Shown: in pieces, positions 33,745-43,006 of the stretch
How the letters are laid out: every line of letters begins with the position of its first letter
Position numbering within the stretch: the first letter of the stretch is position 1
Origin: Lunatimonas salinarum
GTDB taxonomy: Bacteria; Bacteroidota; Bacteroidia; Cytophagales; Cyclobacteriaceae
Direction of reading: 5' to 3'
NCBI RefSeq assembly: GCF_017811155.1
Contig: NZ_JACVCV010000003.1
Span: forward strand, 1 to 64,000
DNA length: 64,000 bases
The notes under the pieces: generated by a model
What the model was told of the DNA's origin: nothing
Database searches by the model: none
What the model saw: only the letters and a program-made list of their open reading frames with translations
Position numbers and translations under genes: made by a program

Positions 33745-34608
33745 ATGCAAAAGATAATAGTAATCGGTTCGAAGGGAATGGCCGGACACGTCGTCAAGAC
33801 CTATTTGGAAGAACTAGGCATTTATGAAGTGTGGGGAATCGCACGATCGGCTGATCCCCACCAGCATTCTATCAATATGGATGTTTCTGATACCAAAAAG
33901 TTAGAGGAAGCTTTATCTGAAATTAGATTTGATGTGGTAATTAACTGCATTGGTCTATTAAACAAGACGGCAGAGGATAATCCTGAGCAGGCTGTTTGGT
34001 TTAACAGTTATTTTCCTCATTTTTTGGCAGCCTTAGGACGTAAAAATGGGTTCAAATTAATCCATATAAGTACAGACTGTGTATTTTCAGGAAAGGAAGG
34101 TGGTTACGTTGAAAATTCCTTGAAGAATGGCATTGGGTTCTATGCACAGTCCAAAGCTTTAGGCGAAGTTATTAACGATAAAGACCTTACGTTCCGGACT
34201 TCTATCATTGGGCCTGAACTTAAATTGGATGGAATTGGGCTTTTTCACTGGTTTATGAATCAGACCGGGCCGATCAGCGGCTACAAGGAGGCTTATTGGA
34301 CTGGAGTCACCACCCTTGAATTGGCAAAAGCCATTCATGAGGCAATACAGCAAAAACTCACTGGATTATATCATCTGGTAAACGGCGAAAAAATCGCAAA
34401 GTACGATTTGCTTGGAATATTCAATCAGGTTTTCCGGGGCGGAAATATTCACATTGAAGCGAAATCTGATTATAAAGTGGATAAAAGCCTTTTCAATTCA
34501 AGGGAAGATTTTAAGTATACCGTTCCTTCCTATCAAACAATGATTCATGAAATGAAGAGTTGGATGGCACAACACTCGTCATTTTATCCGCATTACAACT
34601 ATCTTTAG
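33745..34608 (+). CDS. RmlD-type reductase of the UDP-L-6-deoxyhexosamine route (WbvR-like)
   Basis: The 287-residue SDR has IGSKGMAGHVVKTYLEELG (NADP motif), VINCIGLLNKTAEDNPEQAV, LIHISTDCVFSGKEGGYVE and GFYAQSKALGEV (YxxxK). It lacks a C-terminal cupin, so it is not a canonical CapF. In RmlD-like form it resembles the reductase of the UDP-L-QuiNAc pathway (WbvR). With the dehydratase and the 2-epimerase it completes a three-enzyme route, and the separate cupin may replace the CapF domain. Confidence 0.85.
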   Translation: MQKIIVIGSKGMAGHVVKTYLEELGIYEVWGIARSADPHQHSINMDVSDTKKLEEALSEIRFDVVINCIGLLNKTAEDNPEQAVWFNSYFPHFLAALGRKNGFKLIHISTDCVFSGKEGGYVENSLKNGIGFYAQSKALGEVINDKDLTFRTSIIGPELKLDGIGLFHWFMNQTGPISGYKEAYWTGVTTLELAKAIHEAIQQKLTGLYHLVNGEKIAKYDLLGIFNQVFRGGNIHIEAKSDYKVDKSLFNSREDFKYTVPSYQTMIHEMKSWMAQHSSFYPHYNYL

Positions 34609-34623
34609 AAAAGCTGCATCCCA

Positions 34624-35835
34624 TTGAAAATACTAATCGTAACTCAATATTTTTGGCCTGAAAGTTTTCGGATCAATGACCTGGCGCTAGGTTTGCAGGA
34701 GAGAGGAAACGAGGTTCATGTGCTTACTGGAAAGCCAAATTATCCGAACGGGAGTTTTTATCCGGGATATAATTTTTACAATAAATCAAGGGAAACCTGG
34801 CATGGGATTACCGTCTTTCGGAGCCCACTGATTGCCCGCGGTAGTGGTTCAGGATTGAGGCTGATGGTCAACTATCTATCATTTGCCTTTCTTGCATCTC
34901 TAAAATCCCTCTTTATAAACGGCCGATACGATTTGGTTTTTGTATATGAACCTTCCCCGATTACTGTGGGAATACCAGCTGTCTTCATTGCAAAAAGGAT
35001 GCAGATACCCGTTTATTTTTGGGTGCAGGATCTGTGGCCTGAAAGCGTGACAGCGGCAGGCCAACTAAACAATAAACTCATATTAAAACAACTGGATAAC
35101 TTAACCAAATGGATATATAAGAATTCCGCTAAAGTTCTGATTCAGTCAGAGGGCTTTAAAGAGTACATTTTGAATCAGGGTGTGGAGAACGCGAAAATCG
35201 TATACTATCCAAATTCAACTGAATCCTTATACGATGTTGTGGAGCCCAAGGAAGAAATCGTTGGGCTCGTCCCCAAGGTTCCCTTCTGCTTAATGTTTGC
35301 GGGAAACATAGGAGAGGCCCAGGATTTCGAAAACATAATCGAAGCTGCTAGGCTAGTGAAAACGGCTAATCGTGATATCCACTTCGTGATTTTGGGAAAT
35401 GGCAGAAAAAAAGATTTTGTTGAGCAAAAGGTTGCAGAATATGGATTGAGCAGTAATTTTCACTTGCTAGGTGCATTTCCTGTTGAAAAAATGCCCGATT
35501 TCTTTGCCTGTAGCGATGCCTTACTAGTCACCCTTAAAAACAGTAGAATTTTTTCATTGACAATCCCTTCAAAAGTTCAATCGTATCTGGCATGCGGAAA
35601 ACCCATCGTTGCAGCACTAGACGGTGAAGGTGCAAAAGTAATCAAAGACGCGAGGGCCGGTGTGGTCGCTCCTACTGGGGATCCACAGAAATTGGCTGAG
35701 AGCATTTTGGAATTATATGCGCTCCCGAAAGAGAAACGACGACAGATGAGTGAAAATGCCAGAAAATATTTCGAAGAAAATTTCGAAAGAGAAATATTAA
35801 TAGACAGGCTTTTAGGGATATTTAACGGAGATTGA
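34624..35835 (+). CDS. GT4 glycosyltransferase, WbuB-like (probable L-FucNAc/QuiNAc transferase)
   Basis: The only credible start is TTG at 34624: an in-frame TAG lies 18 bases upstream and the product begins MKILIVTQYFWPESFRINDL as the family does. The 403-residue GT-B protein has FWVQDLWPESVTAAGQL, LMFAGNIGEAQDFENIIEAA and ACGKPIVAALDGEGAKVI. WbuB/WbjE-type transferases use UDP-L-FucNAc and follow the dehydratase/reductase/epimerase trio, as here. Confidence 0.88.
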   Translation: MKILIVTQYFWPESFRINDLALGLQERGNEVHVLTGKPNYPNGSFYPGYNFYNKSRETWHGITVFRSPLIARGSGSGLRLMVNYLSFAFLASLKSLFINGRYDLVFVYEPSPITVGIPAVFIAKRMQIPVYFWVQDLWPESVTAAGQLNNKLILKQLDNLTKWIYKNSAKVLIQSEGFKEYILNQGVENAKIVYYPNSTESLYDVVEPKEEIVGLVPKVPFCLMFAGNIGEAQDFENIIEAARLVKTANRDIHFVILGNGRKKDFVEQKVAEYGLSSNFHLLGAFPVEKMPDFFACSDALLVTLKNSRIFSLTIPSKVQSYLACGKPIVAALDGEGAKVIKDARAGVVAPTGDPQKLAESILELYALPKEKRRQMSENARKYFEENFEREILIDRLLGIFNGD

Positions 35836-35837
35836 AG

Positions 35838-36734
35838 ATGAAAATACTTGTAACTGGAGCTTCGGGATTTGTCGGGCAGAACCTTTTAATTTTTTTAAAG
35901 CGGGAAAACGCGAATGATATTCTCCCGATTAGTATAAGAAAAGAACTCCCTTTAGATCTTCCTTTTGCTCGACACTACATCCACCTGGCCGGTAAAGCCC
36001 ATGACCTTAAAAAAACGGCAGACGACCAGGCCTATTTTGACGTCAATTACGAACTGACCAAAAAGCTCTATGACCGCTTTCTCCAAGATCCTACATCGCA
36101 AACCTTTATATTTATCAGTTCTGTAAAGGCTGCGAAAGATGTGGTGGAAGGGGTGTTAACCGAAGATGTAGCCTGCAATCCGGTAACCCCCTACGGCAAA
36201 TCCAAATTGCTGGCCGAACAATACATCCTCTCCCATCTTCCGGAAAACAAACGGGTCTATATTCTTCGTCCCTGCATGATCCACGGGCCGGGCAATAAAG
36301 GCAATCTAAACCTACTTTACAGCTTTGCCAGCAAGGGACTCCCCTACCCCTTGGCCGCATTTGACAATCAGCGCTCTTTTCTAAGTGTAGAAAACCTTTG
36401 TTTTGTGATCAACCAATTAATGGAAAAGCCTATTCCATCGGGCATCTACCAAGTGGCTGACGACGAAACCTACTCCACCAATGACCTTATCCGCATAATG
36501 GCCTTGTCTTTAGGCAAATCTCCCAGGTTATGGAAAGTGCCAGCAGGATTGATCACCACCGCGGCTAAAATCGGCGACCGACTGCACCTGCCATTAAACA
36601 GCGAACGCCTTCAAAAACTTACCGAAAGCTATCGGGTCAGTAACCAAAAAATCAAAACAGCCCTTGGTGTAGATTTGCCACTTTCCGGTGAAGAGGGATT
36701 GATGCGGACCTTTGAATCGTTTAAGGGGGGATAA
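35838..36734 (+). CDS. NAD-dependent epimerase/reductase (WbpV-like)
   Basis: ATG at 35838 gives 298 residues; a TTG at 35832 inside the previous stop is rejected. The SDR motifs are LVTGASGFVGQN, IHLAGKAHDLK, FISSVKAAKD and TPYGKSKLLAEQY (YxxxK), then LRPCMIHGPGNKGNLNLLYS. These resemble the WbpV-type 4-reductases/epimerases that work on UDP-4-keto-6-deoxy-GlcNAc, near WbpL-type transferases. A WbpL-like transferase occurs downstream at 40273. The last part of the gene is GC-richer than the front, and repeats start just after it. Confidence 0.85.
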   Translation: MKILVTGASGFVGQNLLIFLKRENANDILPISIRKELPLDLPFARHYIHLAGKAHDLKKTADDQAYFDVNYELTKKLYDRFLQDPTSQTFIFISSVKAAKDVVEGVLTEDVACNPVTPYGKSKLLAEQYILSHLPENKRVYILRPCMIHGPGNKGNLNLLYSFASKGLPYPLAAFDNQRSFLSVENLCFVINQLMEKPIPSGIYQVADDETYSTNDLIRIMALSLGKSPRLWKVPAGLITTAAKIGDRLHLPLNSERLQKLTESYRVSNQKIKTALGVDLPLSGEEGLMRTFESFKGG

Positions 36735-37218
36735 CTTTGTGATTTTTGAACGATATATGCTTCGGGATATTTGAATGATATATGCTTCGCGATATACACT
36801 TCGTGATATATGCTGCGCGAAATAAATGGATATATTGGGTTGTAGTTATTAGATTAGTATCTGTTTGGATCTTTAGTTTTGTAATGGTGTAGCAGAAGTA
36901 ATCTAGAAAGGCGTTGTCGTCATTGCGAGGAGCGGGCGACGAAGCAATCTCGTTTGTATTGTCGAACTGCCGAATCGCCGAACCGTGGGATCGGGAGAAA
37001 ATCGGATCTAATATCTCAAATCTAACTTCTCATATCTCCTCAGTGCTGTTGAATCGTCGAACTGTTGAACCGTAACGTATTCGATTGGAAAAATCCCTTC
37101 TTACGTCTTAAATCTTACGTCTACAAAAAAGATTGCTTCGGCTTGTCTTATGTCTAACGTCTTAAATCTTACGTCTCCTAACCGGTTGGATTCATTGGTT
37201 AGCAACTCAGGCATTCCT
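36735..37218. repeat. Repeat-rich gap
   Basis: No gene is supported. At 36750-36840 lie gatatatgcttcg / gatatacacttcgtgatat words. At 36905-37040 is a reverse-orientation copy of the composite repeat flanking the YoeB locus: gtcgtcattgcgagg, then gaagcaatctcg, gtcgaactgccgaatcg, gggagaaaatcgg and a run of atatctcaaatc words. More ATATCTCAAATCTAAC / TTACGTCTTAAATC words run to 37180. Confidence 0.7.
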
Positions 37219-37540
37219 GGGTTTTGGCGGGAGATGGATGGCACCACGGGCATTTCCGCTGGCCAAAACTGGGAGGGTGTGGTTGATTTGTTTTTCTATA
37301 GACATGGCACCCCTTCGAGGTTACGGTATCGGTTCGATGGTGTATCGCCAACCCCATTTAGGGAAGTACATTTGTCTACTATCTCACGTCTAATTTCCCT
37401 TAACCTCCAAATAAAGACCCCGAAGGCGGTCAAATATTAATAACCCCGGGTGCCAACCCGGGGAAGAGAGATCAAAAATCATCCCCCCGTTTTGGCCAGC
37501 GTTGGAATCAATCGTGCCCACCCACTCCCGCCAAAACCCG
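37219..37540 (+). repeat. E-type element, copy 3 (near-complete)
   Basis: It starts gggttttggcggg and ends cccgccaaaacccg. Between them are a caccccttcgaggtt box, an accccgaaggcggtc box and a CCCCGGGTgccaACCCGGGG palindrome. The right end is the unit gttttggccagcgttgga ... ccaaaaccc. It is followed by 96 bases and then the next copy. Confidence 0.85.
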
Positions 37541-37636
37541 AAAAGGCAAGGGAGGGCATTCTTGCGGCTAGTCTTTTGTCGAACCGTTTGATCGGTAGGG
37601 TTTGGGTAGGGGATTATGGCCAATTCAGGCATCATC

Positions 37637-37975
37637 GGGTTTTGGCTGGAGGGGATGGCACCACGTGCATTTACGGCGGCCAAAACCAGATCTATCATAA
37701 CGTCGTTTTCCCCCGGGTTGACACCCGGGGTTATTATAATTACACCCCTTCGGGGTTGGGGAAAATTCACGCTTCGAAGTTGGAATCCCGAAAAACCGAT
37801 ACTTTTCCAGTGCAGGGGAGGCCAATAATAAAGGCTATTCAAAAAAAATCGACCCCGAAGGCGGTCACATGTTTGTAGCCCCGGGTGCAAACCCGGGGAA
37901 TATAGATCAAAAATAATCCCGCCGTTTTGGCCAGCGTTGGAGCCAATCGTGCCCACCCATTATCGCCAAAACCCG
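37637..37975 (+). repeat. E-type element, copy 4 (complete)
   Basis: About 339 bases. It has a 51-base left end (gggttttggctgg ... cggccaaaac), cccccgggttgacacccgggg, caccccttcggggttgggg, a segment with cgcttcgaagttggaatc, and then accccgaaggcggtc, CCCCGGGTgcaaACCCGGGG and a 51-base right end (gttttggccagcg ... cgccaaaaccc). The interior is nearly identical to copy 5 at 39792-40130. Confidence 0.88.
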
Positions 37976-38320
37976 ACAAGGTCAGGGCGGGCATTCTTGC
38001 GGCTAGTTTTTTGTTGAACTGTCGAATTGTCGAACCTTTGATTCGGGAGAAATTCGATCTTATTTCTAACGTCTTATATCTCCAAAAATTAGGTTGGAAT
38101 AGCGAAAGTGCGCCAGCTTTGTATCGTTCGTATTTGGTAGTTCGATTCTACGACCAATCGATTCGACGAAAAAAAGGTCCAACGATTAGCCAATGCCATG
38201 CACCGACTCTATCCCAATAAAAAAGGCAATCAAAGAAACCGCTATATAAATGAAAAATTGTTGACTTGGTAATCAAAGAATCCGAAAACTTCCCGAACCT
38301 TCACCTAAGTTAGGATCCAA

Positions 38321-38545
38321 ATGGCAAAGCAAACATTAATACGTAGAACAATAGATCTTTTGGAAAAACTTCCCGAGAGCGAAATTCGCCAAGTGGCTGA
38401 CTTTGCCGATTTTGTGTTGCGCAAATACGAAGAGCAATTAATGCAAAAAGGGATAGAAAAATTGGCTAGCAATTCAATTGCCCTAGCTTTCCTCCATGAC
38501 GAAGAAAAATTATACGACGAGGCTGACCTGAAAGAAAAATACTGA
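38321..38545 (+). CDS. DUF2281-like antitoxin of a PemK-type pair
   Basis: The 74-residue protein MAKQTLIRRTIDLLEKLPES continues IRQVADFADFVLRKYEEQLM, a helix-rich antitoxin shape with the EIRQVADFADFVL motif typical of DUF2281. Its acidic/lysine tail LYDEADLKEKY would contact a toxin. The stop shares a base with the start of the truncated PemK-like gene (TGATG). It lies in the repeat-bounded interval between two E-type copies. Confidence 0.75.
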   Translation: MAKQTLIRRTIDLLEKLPESEIRQVADFADFVLRKYEEQLMQKGIEKLASNSIALAFLHDEEKLYDEADLKEKY

Positions 38546-38661
38546 TGGTCAAAGGCGACATTGTTTTGGTTCCCTTTCCTTTTACAGATTTAACTTGCAC
38601 AAAAAAACGTCCTGCGCTTATCTTGGTTGTTGGTAATCTTGATGTTACTGTAACTTTCTGA
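38545..38661 (+). pseudogene. Truncated PemK/MazF-type toxin
   Basis: ATG at 38545, TGA at 38659-38661. The 38 residues read MVKGDIVLVPFPFTDLTCTK then KRPALILVVGNLDVTVTF. The GDIVLVPFPFTDL and KRPALIL segments are the N-terminal half of MazF/PemK toxins, which are normally about 110 residues. The following bases have no open frame in the same phase (TAG soon after), so the C-terminal catalytic part is missing. The antitoxin upstream may thus be an orphan. Confidence 0.8.
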
Positions 38662-38986
38662 AATAGAATTAGACTCAAACAAAAATTAATTAGACGTATC
38701 GACGGGCTAAACAATTCGACCAATGTTGTCGAACTGTGGATTAGTCGAACTGTTAAATCGGTAGGGTATAGATTTCAGTTCAGTGGACAATTTGCACGAA
38801 ACTTGTCCGGCGAAGGCGATATTAAATCGAAAGCAAGCGCAGCTTCGCTCCGAAAAGCCGCCGATTCGAAGATCAAACGGTTCGACGCGCCATCAAGCTT
38901 TTCCAATAAATATTCCAGCCAAAAGAACCCTTTGCAAAAGAAAAATCGTTACATTAACTAACGATAATGCAATTATTCCCCAAACG

Positions 38987-39223
38987 ATGGCTACATTGAT
39001 TTTAAATAGCAATGCAGAAGAGGACATAAAGCTGCTGATTGACACTGCGAAAAAACTCGGTCTAGATTTGCGGGTAGCAGATACCGAATGGCTGCTTATG
39101 GAAGAAGCCGAACGCTTGAGCAAAATAGACAATCCCCAGGCTATTCCAACGGAAGAAATTGTTGACCTATGTAGGTCAGTCAGAAAATCCCGGTATGAGA
39201 ACGCAAATAAGCGTAGTTCTTGA
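38987..39223 (+). CDS. Antitoxin of a PIN-type toxin-antitoxin pair
   Basis: ATG at 38987 (MATLILNSNAEEDIKLLIDT) gives 78 residues; the longer frame from 38783 is repeat-derived and rejected. The sequence is helical and acidic, with WLLMEEAERLSKIDNPQAIP and a C-terminal basic tail. It overlaps the toxin start by 29 bases, the usual arrangement for this pair type. Confidence 0.75.
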   Translation: MATLILNSNAEEDIKLLIDTAKKLGLDLRVADTEWLLMEEAERLSKIDNPQAIPTEEIVDLCRSVRKSRYENANKRSS

Positions 39224-39617
39224 CACGAATATCTGGATTAGCTATATCATTTCCGGAAACCTAAGAGAACTCACAGCTCAAAAACTGACTTACCGCCTTC
39301 AGGTCTTTGCGTGCAAAGACCTTTATGCCGAATTGGAAGATGTTCTGAACAGACAAAAAATCAAAAAATTACTAACTTATCCAGTCAGCGATTACCTACG
39401 CTTGGTTCAAAAATTGACCACTGACTTCGACATTCAATCCACGTTTACAGGAGCTCCCGATCCCCAGGACAATTTCCTTTTCGACCTAGCTTTGCAATCG
39501 GAATCCTCCTTGCTGGTGACAGGTGACAAGCGGTTATTAGCTGTTTCAGTCTTAGGTCTATCAATTTTGACACTAGCTGATTTCAGAAAAAGATTTCCAA
39601 TACACCTTGCTAAGTAA
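39195..39617 (+). CDS. PIN-domain toxin (VapC-like, PIN_3 family)
   Basis: ATG at 39195 (MRTQISVVLDTNIWISYIIS) gives 140 residues; an upstream start at 39159 inside the antitoxin is rejected. The PIN-domain acidic residues are visible: Asp in VLDTNIW, Glu in LYAELEDVL, and Asp in DPQDNFLFDLAL with TGDKRLL. It is a metal-dependent RNase, as in putative toxin-antitoxin component PIN family proteins. It appears intact. It lies between E-type copies 4 and 5. Confidence 0.88.
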   Translation: MRTQISVVLDTNIWISYIISGNLRELTAQKLTYRLQVFACKDLYAELEDVLNRQKIKKLLTYPVSDYLRLVQKLTTDFDIQSTFTGAPDPQDNFLFDLALQSESSLLVTGDKRLLAVSVLGLSILTLADFRKRFPIHLAK

Positions 39618-39791
39618 AAAAGTGGTTGAAAGGAAAACCGATTGATTTTTTTTATCGAACTGTTGAATCGTGGGACTGTCTGACTTTGAAAATCCATCGA
39701 CTCGACGATTCGTCGGTCAAACGATTCGACAATCCCATGATTCGACGGTCGTTGGGTTGGGTACGGAGTTATCGCCCCTTCAACCATTTCC

Positions 39792-40130
39792 GGGTTTTGG
39801 CGGAACGGGGATGGCACATCGGGCTTTTACGGCGGCCAAAACCAGATCTATCATAACGTCGTTTTCCCCCGGGTTTACACCCGGGGTTATTATAATTACA
39901 CCCCTTCGGGGTTGGGGAAAGTTCACGCTTCGAAGTTGGAATCCCGAAAAACCGATACTTTTCCAGTGCGGGGGAGGCCAATAATAAAAGCTATTCAAAA
40001 AAAATCGACCCCGAAGGCGGTCACATGTTTGTAGCCCCGGGTGCAAACCCGGGGAATATAGATCAAAAATAATCCCGCCGTTTTGGCCAGCGTTGGAGCC
40101 AATCGTGCCCACCCATTATCGCCAAAACCC
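39792..40130 (+). repeat. E-type element, copy 5 (complete)
   Basis: 339 bases, near-identical in the interior to copy 4 (37637-37975). The left 51-base end is gggttttggcggaacgggg ... cggccaaaac and the right 51-base end is gttttggccagcg ... cgccaaaaccc. The identity continues for about 35 bases beyond the right end (gacaaggtcagggcgggc ...). Confidence 0.88.
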
Positions 40131-40272
40131 GACAAGGTCAGGGCGGGCATTCTTGCGGCTAGTCTTTTGCCGAATTCAGCCTAGACTCGATAAGCCATCG
40201 ATTCGACGATTCGTCGGTCAAACGATTCGACAATAATAAAACAACAACTAAAAAAACCAACCCTCATTCCCC

Positions 40273-41220
40273 ATGTACCTCCTAGCGGCCCTAGTTCTTA
40301 TCGCCAGTATCTTGCTGTACTTCCGGATCGCAGACCGATACAATATCATCGACAAACCCAACGAGCGCTCCTCCCATACCCGCATCACCATCCGGGGCGG
40401 AGGCGTGGTGTTTGCCGTTGCCGTGCTGCTCGCCTTTTTCCTGGGCATAGCTACTTGGGAACTCACGCTTGCTGTATTGATGGTGGCATCGGTCAGCTTT
40501 GTGGACGACATGCGACCCTTGAGTCAGCTGCCCCGCTTCAGTGTGCATCTAGTAGCCTCCCTGCTGGTTCTCTACGAAGCAGGTGTTATGGAATTGGCCC
40601 TGTGGTGGATTCCCTTGGCCCTCTTTGTTTTTCTGGGCTGGGTGAATATCTTTAACTTTATGGATGGGATCAACGGCATCACGGCCTTGTATTCCCTCGC
40701 CGTTTTAGGGGGCTTCTATTTCCTGCCCGAACTGGCCGATTTCCGTGGCCTGATCGAACTGGTGGCCCTGTCGGTGCTGGTCTTTGGCTTTTTTAATATC
40801 CGGCGAAAGGCCAAAACCTTTGCCGGGGACGTAGGATCCATCAGTATGGCCCTGGTACTGGGCTACCTGATGGTGCATCTGCTCGTGGCTACCGGGGAGA
40901 TTTTTTACTTATTGCTCTTTTCATTATATGGCCTGGACGGCGTCCTTACCATCCTTCACAGACTCATCAAACGTGAAAACATCTTCCAACCACACCGCAG
41001 CCACCTTTACCAATACCTTGCCAATGAGATGGGCTGGGGTCACCTTCCGGTGGCTTTCGGCTATTTTGCCGCTCAGGCACTGCTCAATCTGACCGTGATA
41101 CAGCTCGCAACCGATGGAGAAATAACCCTTCTTTTTCCATTTTTTATGATAATAATTGTATTGATCGTTGGGTACATACTAGCTAAATACCTAATTTTGA
41201 AAAAAATTAAACTGGTGTAA
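40273..41220 (+). CDS. WecA/WbpL-like undecaprenyl-phosphate sugar-1-phosphate transferase, copy 1
   Basis: The 315-residue protein has about 10 membrane helices. It begins MYLLAALVLIASILLYFRIA and continues IDKPNERSSHTRITIRGGG. It then has FVDDMRPLSQLPRF (the conserved DDxxxL), IFNFMDGINGI (catalytic Asp), AGDVGSISM and HRLIKRENIFQPHRSHLYQY. Such enzymes (MraY/WecA superfamily, WbpL type) start the lipid-linked repeat unit by transferring HexNAc-1-P. A second copy is at 46392-47339. The two share long identical segments. Confidence 0.92.
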   Translation: MYLLAALVLIASILLYFRIADRYNIIDKPNERSSHTRITIRGGGVVFAVAVLLAFFLGIATWELTLAVLMVASVSFVDDMRPLSQLPRFSVHLVASLLVLYEAGVMELALWWIPLALFVFLGWVNIFNFMDGINGITALYSLAVLGGFYFLPELADFRGLIELVALSVLVFGFFNIRRKAKTFAGDVGSISMALVLGYLMVHLLVATGEIFYLLLFSLYGLDGVLTILHRLIKRENIFQPHRSHLYQYLANEMGWGHLPVAFGYFAAQALLNLTVIQLATDGEITLLFPFFMIIIVLIVGYILAKYLILKKIKLV

Positions 41221-41225
41221 GGAAA

Positions 41226-41666
41226 ATGGAAGGAGACAGAAAAGAGCCGTTGTTGCTAAAGGGAGGAATTCACGCAGATGAACGGGGCAATCTCCTTTAT
41301 AACAACGAACTCCCAAAACTGGGCTTTGACATCAAGCGTTACATCATCATCGAGCCCAGGGGGATGCGGGGCTGGCACGGACACCGTCGCGAATCCAAGC
41401 TGTTCACCGTGGTAAACGGTCTGGTGAAAATCCTTCTCATCAAGCCCGACGATTGGGAGAACCCTTCTTCCGATCTCCCCGTCTCTGAATACCTACTATC
41501 CGGCAATGGCGATACGCTGTTTGTCCCTGGCGGCTACCTATGCGGGATGCGCTGCCTTTCCGAAAACGGCTCCGTGTTGGTATGCTCGGATAAAAGCCTG
41601 GAAGAATCACTGAACGACAGCTACAAGTTCTCACCCGACTATTGGCGGGAAAAGAGCATCTATTAA
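41226..41666 (+). CDS. WxcM-like cupin, paralogue of 32151-32582
   Basis: The 146-residue cupin has GGIHADERGNLLYNNELPKL, then MRGWHGHRRESKLFTVVNGL, a DWENP turn, FVPGGYLCGMRCL and CSDKSLEESLNDSYKFSPDY. The motif order matches the cupin at 32151 (GGxHxDERG, WxGHxxExKxF, VPGGYxxG, SDxSxEES). It is likely a 4-keto-sugar isomerase or binding domain. Its end overlaps the next gene by 25 bases. It starts 5 bases after the WecA-like gene. The second copy of the module (46392-48731) has no such gene. Confidence 0.82.
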   Translation: MEGDRKEPLLLKGGIHADERGNLLYNNELPKLGFDIKRYIIIEPRGMRGWHGHRRESKLFTVVNGLVKILLIKPDDWENPSSDLPVSEYLLSGNGDTLFVPGGYLCGMRCLSENGSVLVCSDKSLEESLNDSYKFSPDYWREKSIY

Positions 41667-43006
41667 GGGAAACGGCCACAGAGCCGGCCATTGCCCCGAT
41701 ACCGAAAAACCATTCCGACCACTTGCCAAATACCAGCCCTCCACTTTTGGACTTTTCCCAACTGGAAGCAAACTACGGGAGGCCCACCGCCATCATCCTG
41801 TTCGCCTGCCGGGTTTACCTTGGGACAGAGCGCATGGATTCCCTGATCTCCTACCTCCACCAAGCCCCCGTGGATTGGAAGGAGGTGCACCGCCTCTGCA
41901 AAGCCCACCGCATCAGCCCTGTTGCCTATCGGGTGCTGTTAAAGTGCGAGCCCCCTTCCCCTTGGGCAGATATCCTGAAAAATGAGTTGAAGCGCATGGC
42001 CATCCATAGCATGGAAAAGGCCAAAGAGACTACCCGGCTGGTGTCTCTGCTGCGTTCGCATGGACTTGTGGCGTTTCCGTATAAAGGGGTGGCGTTTTCA
42101 CTGCTTTTTTATGGGGACATAGGACTACGGGAATCAGGCGACATCGACCTAATCGTAGATCCCACCGAGCTTCCCCTGGTCAATGACATCCTAAAAGCAG
42201 ACGGCTACCTGCCTGATGAGGAGGATTTCGTCCGTTTCTTAGGCTGGGAACGGTTTACCCGAACCCGACGGGGCTATAATTTAAAAAAACTGGATCGCCG
42301 CGGCCTGCCCATCCACCTGGAACTCCATTGGAGAATAATCTATGACTACTTAGCGGTTGGAAATTTCAACAACAATTTTTCATATGTAAACAATGAAAAT
42401 ATCCAAGTCTATGATCAGATGCTTCCGGTACAGGATCCTTTCGAGCAATTCAAGTACCTGTATCTCCATCACAGTGTGCACGATGGATATGGATACCTTA
42501 AAACCGCCCTGGATATAGCAATGGGGCTGAAAAAGCTGAACCCTTCCGCAGAGGACTATCCCCTGCACCCCCTGCTACGGGAACTCACCGAAGTGTTTTC
42601 CTTGGCCGCAGTGGTGGAAGCATCCAATCGGCTATTTGGTACCCAATTCGCCCTTCCGGCACATAAGCGCCAGGAAAAACTCTCGTTGCTTTTGGTAGAC
42701 ACTACACTCAAAGAAAAGAGGTTAGTACCCAAGCAAATGGGTTCTAACTTTGTCTATTACATGCGTTATTACACAGGGCTAATCCGCAAACGGGCGCTAT
42801 TTTACCCGGAGCCCCATAGAAAGATACAATCCTATTTTCACAACTTTATTCATTTTTTCCAGCCCACCGTAGAGGATTTCAGACTTTTTAAGCCTAAATC
42901 GCTTGGAGGGTACCGATTACTCTGGTTGTTTCGTGCCATCCGGCCATTCCGCCACCTAATTCAACCCACCGATCCCCTCCAACAAAAAAAAGATCCGAAG
43001 AAATAG
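41642..43006 (+). CDS. Nucleotidyltransferase-family (NTP_transf_5-like) protein, copy 1
   Basis: The start is taken at TTG 41642 because no ATG with a conserved N-terminus is upstream, giving 454 residues. The core includes FPYKGVAFSLLFYGDIGLRE then SGDIDLIVDPTELPLVND, in which GDIDLIV supplies the D-x-D metal site of the nucleotidyltransferase fold. ELHWRIIYDYL and LYLHHSVHDGYGYLKTALDI are also family-like. The substrate is unknown. Homologues occur near polysaccharide genes in Bacteroidota. It shares long identical runs with the copy at 47412-48731. Confidence 0.82.
   Translation: MAGKEHLLRETATEPAIAPIPKNHSDHLPNTSPPLLDFSQLEANYGRPTAIILFACRVYLGTERMDSLISYLHQAPVDWKEVHRLCKAHRISPVAYRVLLKCEPPSPWADILKNELKRMAIHSMEKAKETTRLVSLLRSHGLVAFPYKGVAFSLLFYGDIGLRESGDIDLIVDPTELPLVNDILKADGYLPDEEDFVRFLGWERFTRTRRGYNLKKLDRRGLPIHLELHWRIIYDYLAVGNFNNNFSYVNNENIQVYDQMLPVQDPFEQFKYLYLHHSVHDGYGYLKTALDIAMGLKKLNPSAEDYPLHPLLRELTEVFSLAAVVEASNRLFGTQFALPAHKRQEKLSLLLVDTTLKEKRLVPKQMGSNFVYYMRYYTGLIRKRALFYPEPHRKIQSYFHNFIHFFQPTVEDFRLFKPKSLGGYRLLWLFRAIRPFRHLIQPTDPLQQKKDPKK

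Noticed and set aside
37390-37956. 188-codon frame on the minus strand
   Set aside because: It lies across the E-type elements (NPGCQPG / PGLHPGLQTCDRLRGR-like text is a known repeat artefact) and has counterparts in each copy.
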